Origin: JBOHNM01 sp050730675
Lineage (GTDB): Bacteria > Planctomycetota > Phycisphaerae > Phycisphaerales > UBA1924
Length of the DNA stretch: 23,062 bases
Reading direction: 5' to 3'
Assembly (NCBI GenBank): GCA_050730675.1
Contig: JBOHNM010000058.1
Coordinates: 1 to 23,062 of the forward strand
Part shown: piece after piece, positions 1-7,573 of the stretch
How the letters are laid out: the number at the start of each line of letters is the position of its first letter
Position numbering within the stretch: the stretch's first letter is position 1
The notes under the pieces: model-generated
What the model was told of the DNA's origin: nothing
What the model saw: only the letters and a program-made list of their open reading frames with translations
Database searches by the model: none
Made by a program: the position numbers and the translations under genes

Positions 1-36
1 CCCGAAACACCCACCGGAGAGGGCTCAGCGCCAACC

Positions 37-225
37 GCGGCAGCGTCCACGCCCGCCGTCGCCGTGTCCACGCCCCGCGTCGACGCTTCCACGCCCCCCG
101 TTGCCATGGCTCCGCGCCTTGTAGCAATGTCTATGCACCTTGTGGCAATGGCTACGCGCTGCGTAGCCGTGCCTACGCGCCCCGTAGCCGTGTCTACGCG
201 CCCCGGAGCAATGTCTACCCACGCG
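37..225. repeat. Degenerate 21-bp tandem repeat array, about nine units
   Basis: Nine consecutive 21-bp units can be laid out, beginning at 37, 58, 79, 100, 121, 142, 163, 184 and 205. The inner units follow roughly GTAGCNATGTCTACGCGCCCC; the units at 163 and 184 differ at one position, and the outer ones are more diverged. Since 21 is seven codons, every frame without a stop yields heptad repeats, for example VAVSTRP on the plus strand. No start codon with a ribosome binding site serves the array, and the convincing start of the downstream gene lies 258 bp beyond it. It may be non-coding or a decayed coding repeat. Confidence 0.8.
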
Positions 226-483
226 CTGCATCTGTTGGCGCAAGAAGTGACAAATTCGTGCTTGCTTGGAGAATGTCGTGTCTTTTTCGGTCCGGGAACG
301 CAAGTCGCCGCGTGGCCGCGTCGATGGCGGGTGTGCAGACATGCAGCGGGAGGAGACAGAGATGGAGGAGCCGGGAGTTGCGTTCCCCTGACCGGGACGC
401 CGGACGCTCAACGTCGAGCGCCGGCGATGACCGGGAAGGGTGCTTTGTCACGCCCCTTACCGGCCACAGGCCAGGAGGTTTTT
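226..483. other. Gene-free leader between repeat array and FN3 gene
   Basis: This stretch holds no ORF with a credible start and no tRNA or clear sigma-70 promoter that I can see. It ends in a strong Shine-Dalgarno AGGAGG at 473-478, five bases before the ATG at 484. A plus-strand frame stays open through it from 64, but its translation looks like shadow coding. The real promoter of the downstream gene probably lies here but cannot be pinned down by eye. Confidence 0.5.
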
Positions 484-1191
484 ATGGGCGTCGTTCCTGA
501 CACGCGTTTGGGTAAGATCGAGTTCTACGAGTCGCACAACAGCGCCTGGTCAACCAATGCCGCCGCCATCGGATTGACGGCCGGAAAAGTGACCGCCCTG
601 GCGGCGCTCATCACCACCGCGCGCAAGTCGTACGATGCGCACGTGACGGCGCAGGCCGCCGCCAAGGCCGCGACGCAGACCTTTTATGACGCGGTGCGGT
701 TCATGCACAGCAGCCCGGGCGCCGGGGCCGACATGGTCGAGACGATCAAAAACTTCGCCCAGACCACCGGCAACCCCACCGTCTACAACCTCGCGCAGAT
801 CCCGCCGCCGGCCACGCCGGGCACCACGCCGCCCCCCGGCACGCCCTTCAAGTTCACCGTCGGCCTCACCCAGGAGGGCGCGATCGAGCTGAAGTGGAAG
901 TGCCAGAACCCCAGCGGCACGCAGGGGACGATCTACGAAGTCCGCCGCAAGATCGGCGGCAGCGGCTCGAGCAACCCGTTCACCTTTGTGGGCGCGACGG
1001 GCGTCAAGAAGTTCACCGACGACACGCTCACTTCCGGATCTACCAACGTGACCTACCAGGTCACCGCCGTCCGCTCCACCGCGCGCGGCACCCCCGCCCA
1101 GTTCAACGTCAACTTCGGCGTCGGCGGGGACGGGCAGGCGTTCGCGACGATCACGGGTGAGGGCACTGGCAATGTGAAGATCGCGGCGTAG
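484..1191 (+). CDS. Fibronectin type III domain protein (235 aa)
   Basis: The ATG at 484 is chosen because AGGAGG sits five bases upstream and the conserved-looking start MGVVPDTRLGKIEFYESH follows; the frame also stays open back to 64, but that extension is repeat-derived. Residues 1-105 form an alpha-helical, Ala-rich segment with no signal peptide. A Pro/Thr/Gly linker (about 107-121) leads to one FN3-like beta domain (about 122-205, with LKWKC, YEVRRK and YQVTAVR strands). The Gly-rich C-terminus ends VKIAA. I recall similar two-part proteins from Planctomycetota and Verrucomicrobiota, where their function is unknown. It appears monocistronic, ending in a strong terminator. Confidence 0.85.
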   Translation: MGVVPDTRLGKIEFYESHNSAWSTNAAAIGLTAGKVTALAALITTARKSYDAHVTAQAAAKAATQTFYDAVRFMHSSPGAGADMVETIKNFAQTTGNPTVYNLAQIPPPATPGTTPPPGTPFKFTVGLTQEGAIELKWKCQNPSGTQGTIYEVRRKIGGSGSSNPFTFVGATGVKKFTDDTLTSGSTNVTYQVTAVRSTARGTPAQFNVNFGVGGDGQAFATITGEGTGNVKIAA

Positions 1192-1208
1192 GCCGAAGCG
1201 AAGTCAGT

Positions 1209-1253
1209 TTCACCGCAGAGACGCAGAGGACGCAGAGAAGAGACTGCGGTGAA
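1209..1253. repeat. Dispersed CACCGCAGAG-type repeat with inverted ends
   Basis: TTCACCGCAG at 1209-1218 is followed by direct GACGCAGAG-like repeats, and the element closes with the exact inverse CTGCGGTGAA at 1244-1253. The same core recurs at 2829-2857 and, inverted, at 2964-2992. It lies between the FN3 gene stop and its terminator. Confidence 0.75.
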
Positions 1254-1266
1254 GGCAGAACACACA

Positions 1267-1306
1267 CGGCCCCGGCTCATGGACGAGCCGGGGCCGGTTT
1301 TGTTTG
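1267..1306 (+). terminator. Rho-independent terminator of the FN3 gene
   Basis: A perfect 12-bp GC-rich stem (1267-1278 pairing with 1285-1296) with a six-base loop ATGGAC is followed by GTTTTGTTTG. It lies 75 bp after the FN3 stop codon and 18 bp before the next start codon, so it would insulate the next gene from read-through. Confidence 0.9.
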
Positions 1307-1324
1307 AACGAGTAGAATGACGCC

Positions 1325-1969
1325 ATGCAGGACGAGCAACCACGATTCGAGATCCTTGCCGGCTTGCCGCCGTACGGGCCTTCACCCTTTCCCTTTCCGA
1401 CGAGCGGGCGCGGCAGCCACAGTGAAGGCTTAGTCGTTCGCTTTTTTCCTCGGCGCGGCGCCTCTTGGGTGGGGAACTTTCAGCGCGGCGCTACGGATTT
1501 GTCCGCGGTTGAGCGACATCCGGATGGAAAGCGGCTGATTGTCATTTCCGAGGGTACCGCCTACCTCATTGATCCCGAGTGCCCCGGGGTTGGCCCGGAA
1601 ATCGGAGGCATCTACGGCTCGACGCTAAGGACGTCGACTCTGCTGCTCCTTGTCACGTGGATCTACATCGATGCGCACGGGCCGAACGGCCACCGATGGC
1701 GCACCCGACGCCTTTCTTGGAATGGAATCCGCGCAGTTCACTTATCGGAGGACGGCACAACTGTGCATGGCGAGGCACTCACACTTGAAGACACCTGGGT
1801 GCCATTCAAGATCGACATAGAGACCGGCGAAGCACACGGCGGCTCGTACCAAGATCCTGCAGCTGCTCGTGTGCGTGCGAGCGGACACTCCGGCCCGGGG
1901 TTCCTCCGCAACACATATGCCGCTGTGCTCAACGGTATTTCAAGGCTTCTCCCGCAATCGCGGCCCTGA
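1325..1969 (+). CDS. Uncharacterised protein (214 aa)
   Basis: I do not recognise a named family. The protein has no signal peptide and reads as a mostly beta-strand cytoplasmic fold. Residues 1-75 carry FEILAGLPPYGPSPFPFP, VVRFFPRRGASWVGNFQ and HPDGKRLIVISEGTAYLIDPE, which suggests a propeller-like or sensor/immunity-type protein. A hydrophobic patch (TSTLLLLVTWIYI, about 103-115) is too short and isolated to call a membrane anchor. The ATG at 1325 follows the terminator directly and has only a weak purine-rich stretch upstream. Base composition looks less GC-rich than neighbouring genes, consistent with, but not proof of, transfer. No partner gene is obvious. Confidence 0.7.
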   Translation: MQDEQPRFEILAGLPPYGPSPFPFPTSGRGSHSEGLVVRFFPRRGASWVGNFQRGATDLSAVERHPDGKRLIVISEGTAYLIDPECPGVGPEIGGIYGSTLRTSTLLLLVTWIYIDAHGPNGHRWRTRRLSWNGIRAVHLSEDGTTVHGEALTLEDTWVPFKIDIETGEAHGGSYQDPAAARVRASGHSGPGFLRNTYAAVLNGISRLLPQSRP

Positions 1970-1975
1970 AATGCC

Positions 1976-2008
1976 TTCCTCTGTGCCCCTCTGTGTCCTC
2001 TGTGTACA
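1976..2008. repeat. Dispersed CTCTGTG-type repeat
   Basis: Short direct repeats of CCTCTGTG (CCTCTGTGCCCCTCTGTG, then TCCTCTGTGTAC) fill the gap between the two convergent genes ending at 1969 and 2017. They belong to the same family of short Gly/Arg-like GAGGACACAGAG repeats seen at 4078-4107 in the other orientation. Confidence 0.6.
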
Positions 2009-2016
2009 CACCCGCC

Positions 2017-2811
2017 TTACAGCGTCCCCAGCCGTCCGCCGTCCACCGGCAGATTGATGCCGCTGATGTAGGCCGCGGCGGGGGAGGCGAGGAAGGCGAC
2101 GGCGGCGGCGATCTCGTCGGGGGCGCCCAGGCGGGCGGCGGGGGTGGCGGCGATGATGTCGGCGCGGACCTTTTCTTCGGGCGTGTTCTGCTTGGCGGCG
2201 CGGTTCTTCATGAGCGACTGGAGCCGCTCGGTGTCGGTGTAGCCGGGGAGCACATTGTTGACGGTGATGCCGAAGGGGCCGAGCTCGGTGGCGAGGCACT
2301 TGGCCCAGGCGGCCACCGCGGGGCGGATGATGTTGGAGATCGCCAGGCCCGCGATCGGCTGCTTGATGCTGGTGCTGGAGATGTTGATGATGCGCCCGTA
2401 GCCGGCGGCCTTCATGCCCGGCACCAGGGCCTGGGTGATGAGGTGGGCCGAGAGAAGAAGGGAGTTAAAGGCGGCGGTGAGCTGGTCGGCCGTGGCGTCG
2501 ATGGCGGCGCCGGGGGGCGGGCCGCCGGTGTTGTTGATGAGGATGTGGAAGGTCGTGCCGCCGGAGATTGCCGTGGCGACGGCGTCGCGGGCGGCGGCGG
2601 GGTTGGCAAAGTCGGCGACGACAGTCGAGTGCTGGTGGGGGTGCTGGTGCGGCAGCTCGCTCACGGCGGCCTTGAGCTTCTCGCCATCGCGGGCGGCGAG
2701 GGTGACGGTCGCGCCCAGGTGGGCCAGCGCGGCAGCGCAGGCAAGGCCGATGCCGGAGGTGCTGCCGCAGACGAGGGCGGTTTTGTTGGCGAGGGAGAGG
2801 TTCATGATCAT
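2017..2811 (-). CDS. SDR-family oxidoreductase-like protein lacking the YxxxK catalytic pair
   Basis: The classical short-chain dehydrogenase fold is clear: the cofactor loop GSTSGIG (residues 16-22), NNTGG (93-97, variant of NNAG), catalytic-type Ser146 in NISSTS, and the C-terminal VNNVLPGYTDT and ISGINLPVDGG. At the positions of the catalytic Tyr and Lys (Ser146 plus 13 and plus 17) are Ser159 and Arg163 (SNIIR). This resembles the FabG-like SDR subgroup that matches neither the standard cofactor motif nor the catalytic tetrad, so ketoreductase activity cannot be assumed. A short His-rich stretch (HQHPHQH, 55-61) is unusual. The start could be ATG 2811 or the in-frame ATG at 2805; neither has a strong ribosome binding site. 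The gene stands alone between dispersed repeats. Confidence 0.88.
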   Translation of the reverse strand: MIMNLSLANKTALVCGSTSGIGLACAAALAHLGATVTLAARDGEKLKAAVSELPHQHPHQHSTVVADFANPAAARDAVATAISGGTTFHILINNTGGPPPGAAIDATADQLTAAFNSLLLSAHLITQALVPGMKAAGYGRIINISSTSIKQPIAGLAISNIIRPAVAAWAKCLATELGPFGITVNNVLPGYTDTERLQSLMKNRAAKQNTPEEKVRADIIAATPAARLGAPDEIAAAVAFLASPAAAYISGINLPVDGGRLGTL

Positions 2812-2828
2812 TCCATTGTGCCGAGTTG

Positions 2829-2992
2829 TTCACCGCAGAGGCGCAGAGGACGCAGAGGAAGGCGCTTTTCAACACGGAGCCGCACGGAGTTTCACGGAGG
2901 AAGACGAGTGGAATCGGAAGAGACGGTAGGTTTGGGTCGAACGCCCCTTTGATCTTGTCATTGCTCTGCGATCTCTGCGCCTCTGCGGTGAA
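2829..2992. repeat. Inverted pair of 29-bp dispersed repeats
   Basis: The arm at 2829-2857 and the arm at 2964-2992 are inverted copies matching at 27 of 29 positions (core TTCACCGCAGAGGCGCAGAG). The 106-bp interval contains three CACGGAG repeats (2873, 2883, 2893) and no ORF. The element fills the gap between the SDR gene start and the stop of the next minus-strand gene. The symmetry could form a long hairpin in RNA or extruded DNA. Confidence 0.85.
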
Positions 2993-3001
2993 CGCCGTCT
3001 C

Positions 3002-4003
3002 CTAGTGCGGCGGGGTGCATCGGGTCATGGGGATGGTGGCCATGGTGTGCAGGCCGGGAGCGGCCTGCAGGAGCGAGTCGATGGCGTTGAGCGTGATGGC
3101 GCTGGTGGCGATATCGCCGTGGACGCCGCCGCGGTAGACGACGTCGAGCGGGGGCTCGCCGTCGATGATGACACGGTCTTGCGGATCGCTCTGACCGATG
3201 GCGGCCTGGAAGACCAGGCGGATGAGCGTTTGAGTGCCGCGCTTGCCCTCACCCACCTGGCGGACGCCGCAGATGTGGCCGCGGGGGATGGGGCCGAGTG
3301 TGCACGCCAGGTCGCGGTCGGCGCGGACGGGGTCGATGGATTCGGACCAGGAATCGATGTGCAGGCCGAGGTTGTGGGCGATGAAGTGGAGGGATTCGCC
3401 GAGGCCGACGTGGCGGAGCCAGCCGGCCTTGACGCCCGCGGCGAAGGCGGCATCGTCGAGGGTGGCGCCGATCTTCTTCTGGAACGGGACGCGGCGGGTG
3501 GTGGCGTCCTGGATGCGGTGGACTTCCACGGATTTGACGGATCGGCAGACGCCGGTGACGAAGACGGGGACGGCGTCCATCATGGCGCCGGGGTTGACGC
3601 CGGTGCCGAGGAGACGGGCGTTGTGCTTCTTGGCGAGTGCGTCGAGTTCCTTGGCGAGGGCATCGTGGCGGAGCCAGGGCCAGACGAGTTCCTCGCAGGT
3701 GCTGACGGCGCTGATGCCGCGGGAGAGGAGCCAGCGGAAGGTGTCTGCGCAGGCGCGGAGGTCGCTTGCGGTGGTGACGACGGCGCAGTCAATGGACTTG
3801 AGGTCGTGGAGCTGGTCGAGGGAGGAGAGGATCTTGACGTCATCCGTGACCGCCGGGCAGATCTCTCGCAAGTGCTTGCCGGTAAGGGCGGGAGAGACAT
3901 CAACCGCGGCAACGACGGAACCGAGGCGGCGGGTGGAGAGATCGGTGACGATTTTTTGGCCGAGCGGGCCGAGGCCGATGTGGAGGATGCGGTGGGGGGG
4001 CAT
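3002..4003 (-). CDS. DapB-like NAD(P)-dependent dehydrogenase (333 aa)
   Basis: From the ATG at 4003 the protein opens MPPHRILHIGLGPLG, a Rossmann cofactor loop GLGPLG at residues 10-15. VVTTASDL and a later GTGVNPGAMMD resemble dihydrodipicolinate reductase-like proteins and 2,4-diaminopentanoate dehydrogenase (DapB N-domain plus a distinct C-domain). The substrate cannot be told from sequence; lysine-type DapB is unlikely at this length (DapB is about 270 aa). A GTG start at 4042 would add 13 residues ahead of the Rossmann fold, so the internal ATG is preferred. It is not in an obvious operon, with repeat-filled gaps on both sides. General family is fairly sure, exact reaction unknown. Confidence 0.8.
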   Translation of the reverse strand: MPPHRILHIGLGPLGQKIVTDLSTRRLGSVVAAVDVSPALTGKHLREICPAVTDDVKILSSLDQLHDLKSIDCAVVTTASDLRACADTFRWLLSRGISAVSTCEELVWPWLRHDALAKELDALAKKHNARLLGTGVNPGAMMDAVPVFVTGVCRSVKSVEVHRIQDATTRRVPFQKKIGATLDDAAFAAGVKAGWLRHVGLGESLHFIAHNLGLHIDSWSESIDPVRADRDLACTLGPIPRGHICGVRQVGEGKRGTQTLIRLVFQAAIGQSDPQDRVIIDGEPPLDVVYRGGVHGDIATSAITLNAIDSLLQAAPGLHTMATIPMTRCTPPH

Positions 4004-4039
4004 GCGGCGAGCGTAGTCGGCCTTGAACGCGCGGATTAG

Positions 4040-4120
4040 CACGAAGACGCGAAGGGACGAAGGAAGGCGAAGGCGGTGTACACGGAGGACACAGAGGTAC
4101 GCAGAGAAAGGCGGGAGGAA
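4040..4120. repeat. Dispersed repeat cluster (ACGCGAAGG / GAGGACACAGAGG types)
   Basis: Two of the short repeat kinds are found together: CACGAAGACGCGAAGGGACG near 4040-4060 and ACACGGAGGACACAGAGG from 4080, followed by CGCAGAGAAAGGCGGG. They fill the gap between the DapB-like gene and the S41 protease and contain no credible ORF. Confidence 0.55.
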
Positions 4121-4170
4121 CGCGGGGAAAGAAGATTGGAGATAGAAAAACTGAGGTCGATATGCCGTGA

Positions 4171-5907
4171 TTACTTGGGCGCTTCAGGTGTTGCAGGTTT
4201 GGCGTCGGTGGTTGGAGTGGTTGGTGTTGCGGCCGAGGAGTCGGCGTGGGGCTTGATGTCGGCTTCGAGGAGCCAGCGTTCGAGATCGGGGCCGGTGATG
4301 TCGAGGGTGGCGATGCGCTTACCGGCCTTGTCGAAGACCTCGACCTTGCCGCCGGAGACCTCGACCTTGTCGGACCAGAGGGATTCGAGGGCCTTGGCCT
4401 GCGGGCGGGTGTGGTCGGCGCTGAGTTCGTCAAGGCGCTTGTCGACGCGGGTGATCTCCTGCTCCAGGCGGGTGCGGAGGCGCTCGAGGCTGTCGAGTTC
4501 TTTGCTGGCGTTCTTGGCGGCGGCCACGTTCTTGGGGAGGGGATCGCCGGTGGGTGTCCACTTGCCGGTATCGAGACGCAGCTGCACGGCAGCAACGGCC
4601 GCGGCAAGCTGCGGGTCGCGCAGAACGGTGCTGAGCCACTCGGGATTGTCCCATTTGGGGGCGCCGATCTTCCACGGAGCGGAGTTGACGTTGGCAGGGC
4701 GGATGGCGTCGAGTTCGCGGTGGATCTCGAAGCTCGCGCGGCGATCGGCATCGGTGGCGAGGACGTGGAAGCCGTCGGTGGGATCGACGCCCCAGGTTTC
4801 TGCGTCCGGGACGCGTTGGATCATGCGGCCGGAAGGGAGGTAATAGTTCTGCTCGGTGAGCTTGAGGAGGCCGCCGGGGAGGCTGCGGATCTCTTCGAGC
4901 GACTGGACGACGCCCTTGCCGTAGGAGCGGGTGCCGATGATGATGGCGCGGTTGTTGTCGGCGAGCGAACCGGCGAGGATCTCGCTGGCGGAAGCGCTGT
5001 TGCCGTTGATGAGAATGGCGAGCGCGACGTCGGGGAGGATCTGGCCCTTCTCGGCCCTGGTGATGTGCTCGCGATGGGCGCGGCCCTTGGTGGAGACGAT
5101 GGTGCCGGCATCGAGGAACATGTCGGCGATTTCTGTGGCTTCTTCGAGGACGCCGCCGGGGTTGTCGCGCAGGTCGAGGACGAGGCCCTTGGGGGGGCCG
5201 CCGAGCTGCTTGGTGGCGGCCTCGATGGCGTCGCGCAAGTCGCCCGCGATGGTGGGAGAGAACTGGGTGAGCTGGATGTAAGCGATGCGGCGGGCGGGAT
5301 CGGCGGCCCAGTCCCAGGCGCCGGCGGAGGTCTTCCACGCCAGGCCGTGGGCGACGCGGGCGGTGATCTCGCCGCGGGGGATTGTGATCTCCATCGGCTT
5401 GGCTTCTCGCTCGATGCCGAGGGTGACGCTGGTGCCGGGCTTGCCGGTGAGGACCTTGACGGCGTCCTGCGTGGAGAGGATGTCGCGGGTGGGCTTGCCG
5501 TCGATGGTGAGGACCTTGTCGCCGGGAAGGATGCCGGCCTTGAGGGCGGGGGAGTCCTCCAGGGGAGACACAATTGTGAGGACGCCGTCCTCGATGGCGA
5601 TGGTCGCGCCGATGCCGACGAACTGGCCGGTGAGTTCCTTCTCGAACAGGGCGCTGTCGGCGGGAGGGACGAACTCGGTGAACTGATCGTCGAGGGCGCG
5701 GACCATGCCCTCGATGGCGCCCTTGTAGAGCTCGTCCTGCTTGGGCTCGCGGTAGAAGCGGTCGGAGATGAGGGCGTGGATTTCCTGGAGCGCGGTTTCC
5801 CAGTCGTCGCGGCCGCGCAGCACCGAGATGGTGGCGGGGAGGCGGGCGACGGTGATGCCGAGGAGGAAGACGGCGCTGAAGAGGAGGACGAGTTGGCGCG
5901 TGCGCAT
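4171..5907 (-). CDS. S41 family C-terminal processing peptidase (CtpA/Tsp type, 578 aa)
   Basis: Starting at ATG 5907, MRTRQLVLLFSAVFLLGITVA forms an N-terminal signal or anchor, so the enzyme acts in the periplasm or on the cytoplasmic membrane, cleaving proteins near their C-termini. A helical N-domain is followed by a PDZ domain (about residues 90-170, GQFVGIGATI to LTIDGKP) and the protease core. The catalytic pair reads Ser306 in SASASE and Lys331 in YGKG, with Asp317 eleven residues after the Ser as in Tsp. LDLRDNPGG is the usual S41 strand. The C-terminal extension (about 440-578) includes a charged coiled-coil-like stretch (LERLRTRLEQEITRVDKRL) and a Pro/Thr/Ala tail. An upstream start at 5988 would place the hydrophobic segment internally and is rejected. 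Confidence 0.93.
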   Translation of the reverse strand: MRTRQLVLLFSAVFLLGITVARLPATISVLRGRDDWETALQEIHALISDRFYREPKQDELYKGAIEGMVRALDDQFTEFVPPADSALFEKELTGQFVGIGATIAIEDGVLTIVSPLEDSPALKAGILPGDKVLTIDGKPTRDILSTQDAVKVLTGKPGTSVTLGIEREAKPMEITIPRGEITARVAHGLAWKTSAGAWDWAADPARRIAYIQLTQFSPTIAGDLRDAIEAATKQLGGPPKGLVLDLRDNPGGVLEEATEIADMFLDAGTIVSTKGRAHREHITRAEKGQILPDVALAILINGNSASASEILAGSLADNNRAIIIGTRSYGKGVVQSLEEIRSLPGGLLKLTEQNYYLPSGRMIQRVPDAETWGVDPTDGFHVLATDADRRASFEIHRELDAIRPANVNSAPWKIGAPKWDNPEWLSTVLRDPQLAAAVAAVQLRLDTGKWTPTGDPLPKNVAAAKNASKELDSLERLRTRLEQEITRVDKRLDELSADHTRPQAKALESLWSDKVEVSGGKVEVFDKAGKRIATLDITGPDLERWLLEADIKPHADSSAATPTTPTTDAKPATPEAPK

Positions 5908-5963
5908 AACGAATCGTAGAAGCGAAGGGCTGGCGCAGTTTTTCAGAGACAAAGGCGGGGCGT

Positions 5964-6120
5964 ACCACGGATTTTCACGGATTGGCACGGATCAAACCAG
6001 AGGCCGGGTTCGACCCGCGAGCCCACACCGAGTTTGTCGGTGGGCACCGCCAGCACGGCTTGGCGCGCTCGACATCACGTTCTTGCATTGAGTCGTCCTG
6101 GGCCGTGTCAATCCGTGGTT
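5964..6120. repeat. Inverted pair of CCACGGATT-type dispersed repeats
   Basis: The repeat beginning ACCACGGATTTTCACGG at 5964-5992 contains three CACGGAT motifs and faces an inverted copy, read on the minus strand as AACCACGGATTGACACGG, at 6103-6120. The inner 110 bp has no ORF. The layout closely mirrors the other inverted pair at 2829-2992, though the repeat sequence differs. It occupies the gap between the S41 protease start and the thioredoxin-like gene stop. Confidence 0.75.
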
Positions 6121-6126
6121 GGCCTT

Positions 6127-6720
6127 TCAATCCCCGTGCTTGGCACGGAGCTTGTGGCTGAGGCGGAGGAGGAGGGCGACGCGCTCAAACTCGTTGAGCC
6201 AGTCGGCGGTGGTTGCGGCGACTTCGTCGCTGGGGACAGGTGCGCCGGGAACGGGGCAGGAGGCGCCGAGCTTGGCCGCGGCCATGGCGCGGTAGCGGCT
6301 GAGCGTGCGGTCGCCGTGCATGGAGACGAAGTCGAAGTCCTCGTTCATAAAGATCGCGACAGGGATGCGCCGTCCGCCGCAGATCTGGAAGGCGTCCTGG
6401 ATCTCGGGCTGCTTGTCGCGGTCGAGGAACCGCAGTTCGATGCCGCCGGCGGCAGGGTCGAGGTTGTGGGGCCGGGCCTCGGCGATCCGGTGGAGGATCG
6501 GGCATTGCTGCACGCAGTCGCCGCACCATGTGCCACTGATGACCAAGACGTTGATGCGACGGTGGAAGGTCCGCACCAGTTCGGTCTGGGCGTGCGTGAG
6601 GGCCACCTTCGTCATGAACTCATCCCAGGCGGGGCGCTGCACTTTGGTGGCAGTGGCAAGGTACTTGTCGAACGGGAGCGCCAGGGCAAAGGCCGGGCGG
6701 AGCATGTGGGTGATCAGCAT
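6127..6720 (-). CDS. Thioredoxin-family protein with WCGDC active site (197 aa)
   Basis: GTWCGDCVQQCP (Cys66 and Cys69) is a thioredoxin CxxC with Asp in place of the usual Pro, and RRIP (Pro120) supplies the cis-proline loop, followed by strand VAIFMNEDF. There is no signal peptide, so it is probably cytoplasmic. It matches the Thioredoxin_9-like group, in which WCGDC is common, rather than classical thioredoxin or TlpA. A third Cys (Cys73) follows four residues after the CxxC. The C-terminal third is helical. The start may be ATG 6720 or ATG 6705; neither has a clear ribosome binding site. It sits alone in its direction. Redox partner unknown. Confidence 0.87.
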   Translation of the reverse strand: MLITHMLRPAFALALPFDKYLATATKVQRPAWDEFMTKVALTHAQTELVRTFHRRINVLVISGTWCGDCVQQCPILHRIAEARPHNLDPAAGGIELRFLDRDKQPEIQDAFQICGGRRIPVAIFMNEDFDFVSMHGDRTLSRYRAMAAAKLGASCPVPGAPVPSDEVAATTADWLNEFERVALLLRLSHKLRAKHGD

Positions 6721-7000
6721 GGGCGTGGCTCAAGGACAATCGGCGCGATGTACAACCTCTATAGCGGGGAATGGGTCCACGTTCTGACACGATCCATTGG
6801 CGGTCGGTGGGGAATGGGGGACATGAACAGGAGATAAATCGGCGATCCCGCAACCGGGTGTACAAATTCCCCATCTAGACACCGAAATGAGGATGAAGAC
6901 GATTGCGCGGTTCTTGCGCGTGAGCACATGGCCTGCGGCGAACCGCAGCACCTTCCCGTGATGACCGCGGCAGTGCGAGCATTTTGGAGGATCGAGCGAT
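6721..7000. other. Gene-free gap upstream of the thioredoxin-like gene
   Basis: The 280 bp hold no ORF I can support. On the minus strand there is a TATAGA hexamer (6758-6763) that could be a -10 element for the thioredoxin-like gene, but no -35 partner is convincing. A small hairpin with a TTCG loop (TGCGGTTCGCCGCA on the minus strand, about 6932-6946) lies just after the membrane-protein stop and lacks a T-run, so it is not a clear terminator. Confidence 0.35.
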
Positions 7001-7570
7001 TTACAACGGGTTCGTCCACCCGCGTACGGTCTGCGCGGCGAATCGGTAGTAGATCGAGAGGACCAGCGCGGTGGAGAGAACCGTGTAGAGGCCGGTGGCG
7101 ATGATGACGTGCCAAGGGGAGGTTTGGAACCCCAGCGGCCAGCCGACGACTTCGGGGTGGCCTTGAGAGAAGTAGTCGCGGATCAAGTAGGCGATGTACT
7201 TCACACACGTGCCCAAGGGCCAGAGGATGAGCAGTGTGGCGATGATCTGCATCAGTGCGACGCTGAGGGTGAGCCTGCTGCCGACCCGCACAGCGCGGGG
7301 ACGCAACGCAATGTGTGATGAGACGATGGTCGCGACGAGCAGCGAGGCGCTGATCGCGGTCCAGGTGACGAACCGGGAGAGGATTTCGCCCGGCTCGGCT
7401 GGACCGCCGGTCCAGATTCGATCGATGGGGCCCTTGATGACATTGGCCGGGTCGTTCATCCGGTGGATGTAGTGGCTGTACGCCGCGGCGATGAGGGCGA
7501 GCAGCGCGAGCAGCTGCGCGGCCAGAAGCATCCACGTGGCCGGGCCGAATCTTGACGGGAGAAAGGGCAT
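7001..7570 (-). CDS. Small integral membrane protein downstream of mutS (189 aa)
   Basis: No named family is recognised. Four hydrophobic segments are visible: about residues 12-30 (WMLLAAQLLALLALIAAAY), 66-86 (TWTAISASLLVATIVSSHIA), 100-122 and 153-172. Polar loops include YSHYIHRMND after the first segment. It begins 3 nt after the mutS stop on the same strand, so it is probably cotranscribed and translationally coupled, yet nothing in it suggests a mismatch repair role. The end is well defined by TAA at 7001. Confidence 0.8.
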   Translation of the reverse strand: MPFLPSRFGPATWMLLAAQLLALLALIAAAYSHYIHRMNDPANVIKGPIDRIWTGGPAEPGEILSRFVTWTAISASLLVATIVSSHIALRPRAVRVGSRLTLSVALMQIIATLLILWPLGTCVKYIAYLIRDYFSQGHPEVVGWPLGFQTSPWHVIIATGLYTVLSTALVLSIYYRFAAQTVRGWTNPL

Positions 7571-7573
7571 TCG

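Noticed and set aside
64..483. Long N-terminal extension of the FN3 gene through the repeat array
   Set aside because: The extension is repeat-derived, has no ribosome binding site, and the AGGAGG at 473 defines the start at 484.
3005..4039. 344-residue plus-strand ORF opposite the DapB-like gene
   Set aside because: Low-complexity Gly/Asp/Val translation, mirror of a gene with a clear Rossmann motif.
4246..5919. 557-residue plus-strand ORF over the S41 peptidase
   Set aside because: Gly/Asp/Val-rich shadow frame opposite a well-defined conserved gene.
5908..5988. S41 peptidase start at 5988
   Set aside because: It would bury the signal or anchor segment at residue 28 onward; ATG 5907 places it at the N-terminus.
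1209..6120. CRISPR array
   Set aside because: The repeats are dispersed, degenerate and irregularly spaced, with no uniform spacers and no cas genes.
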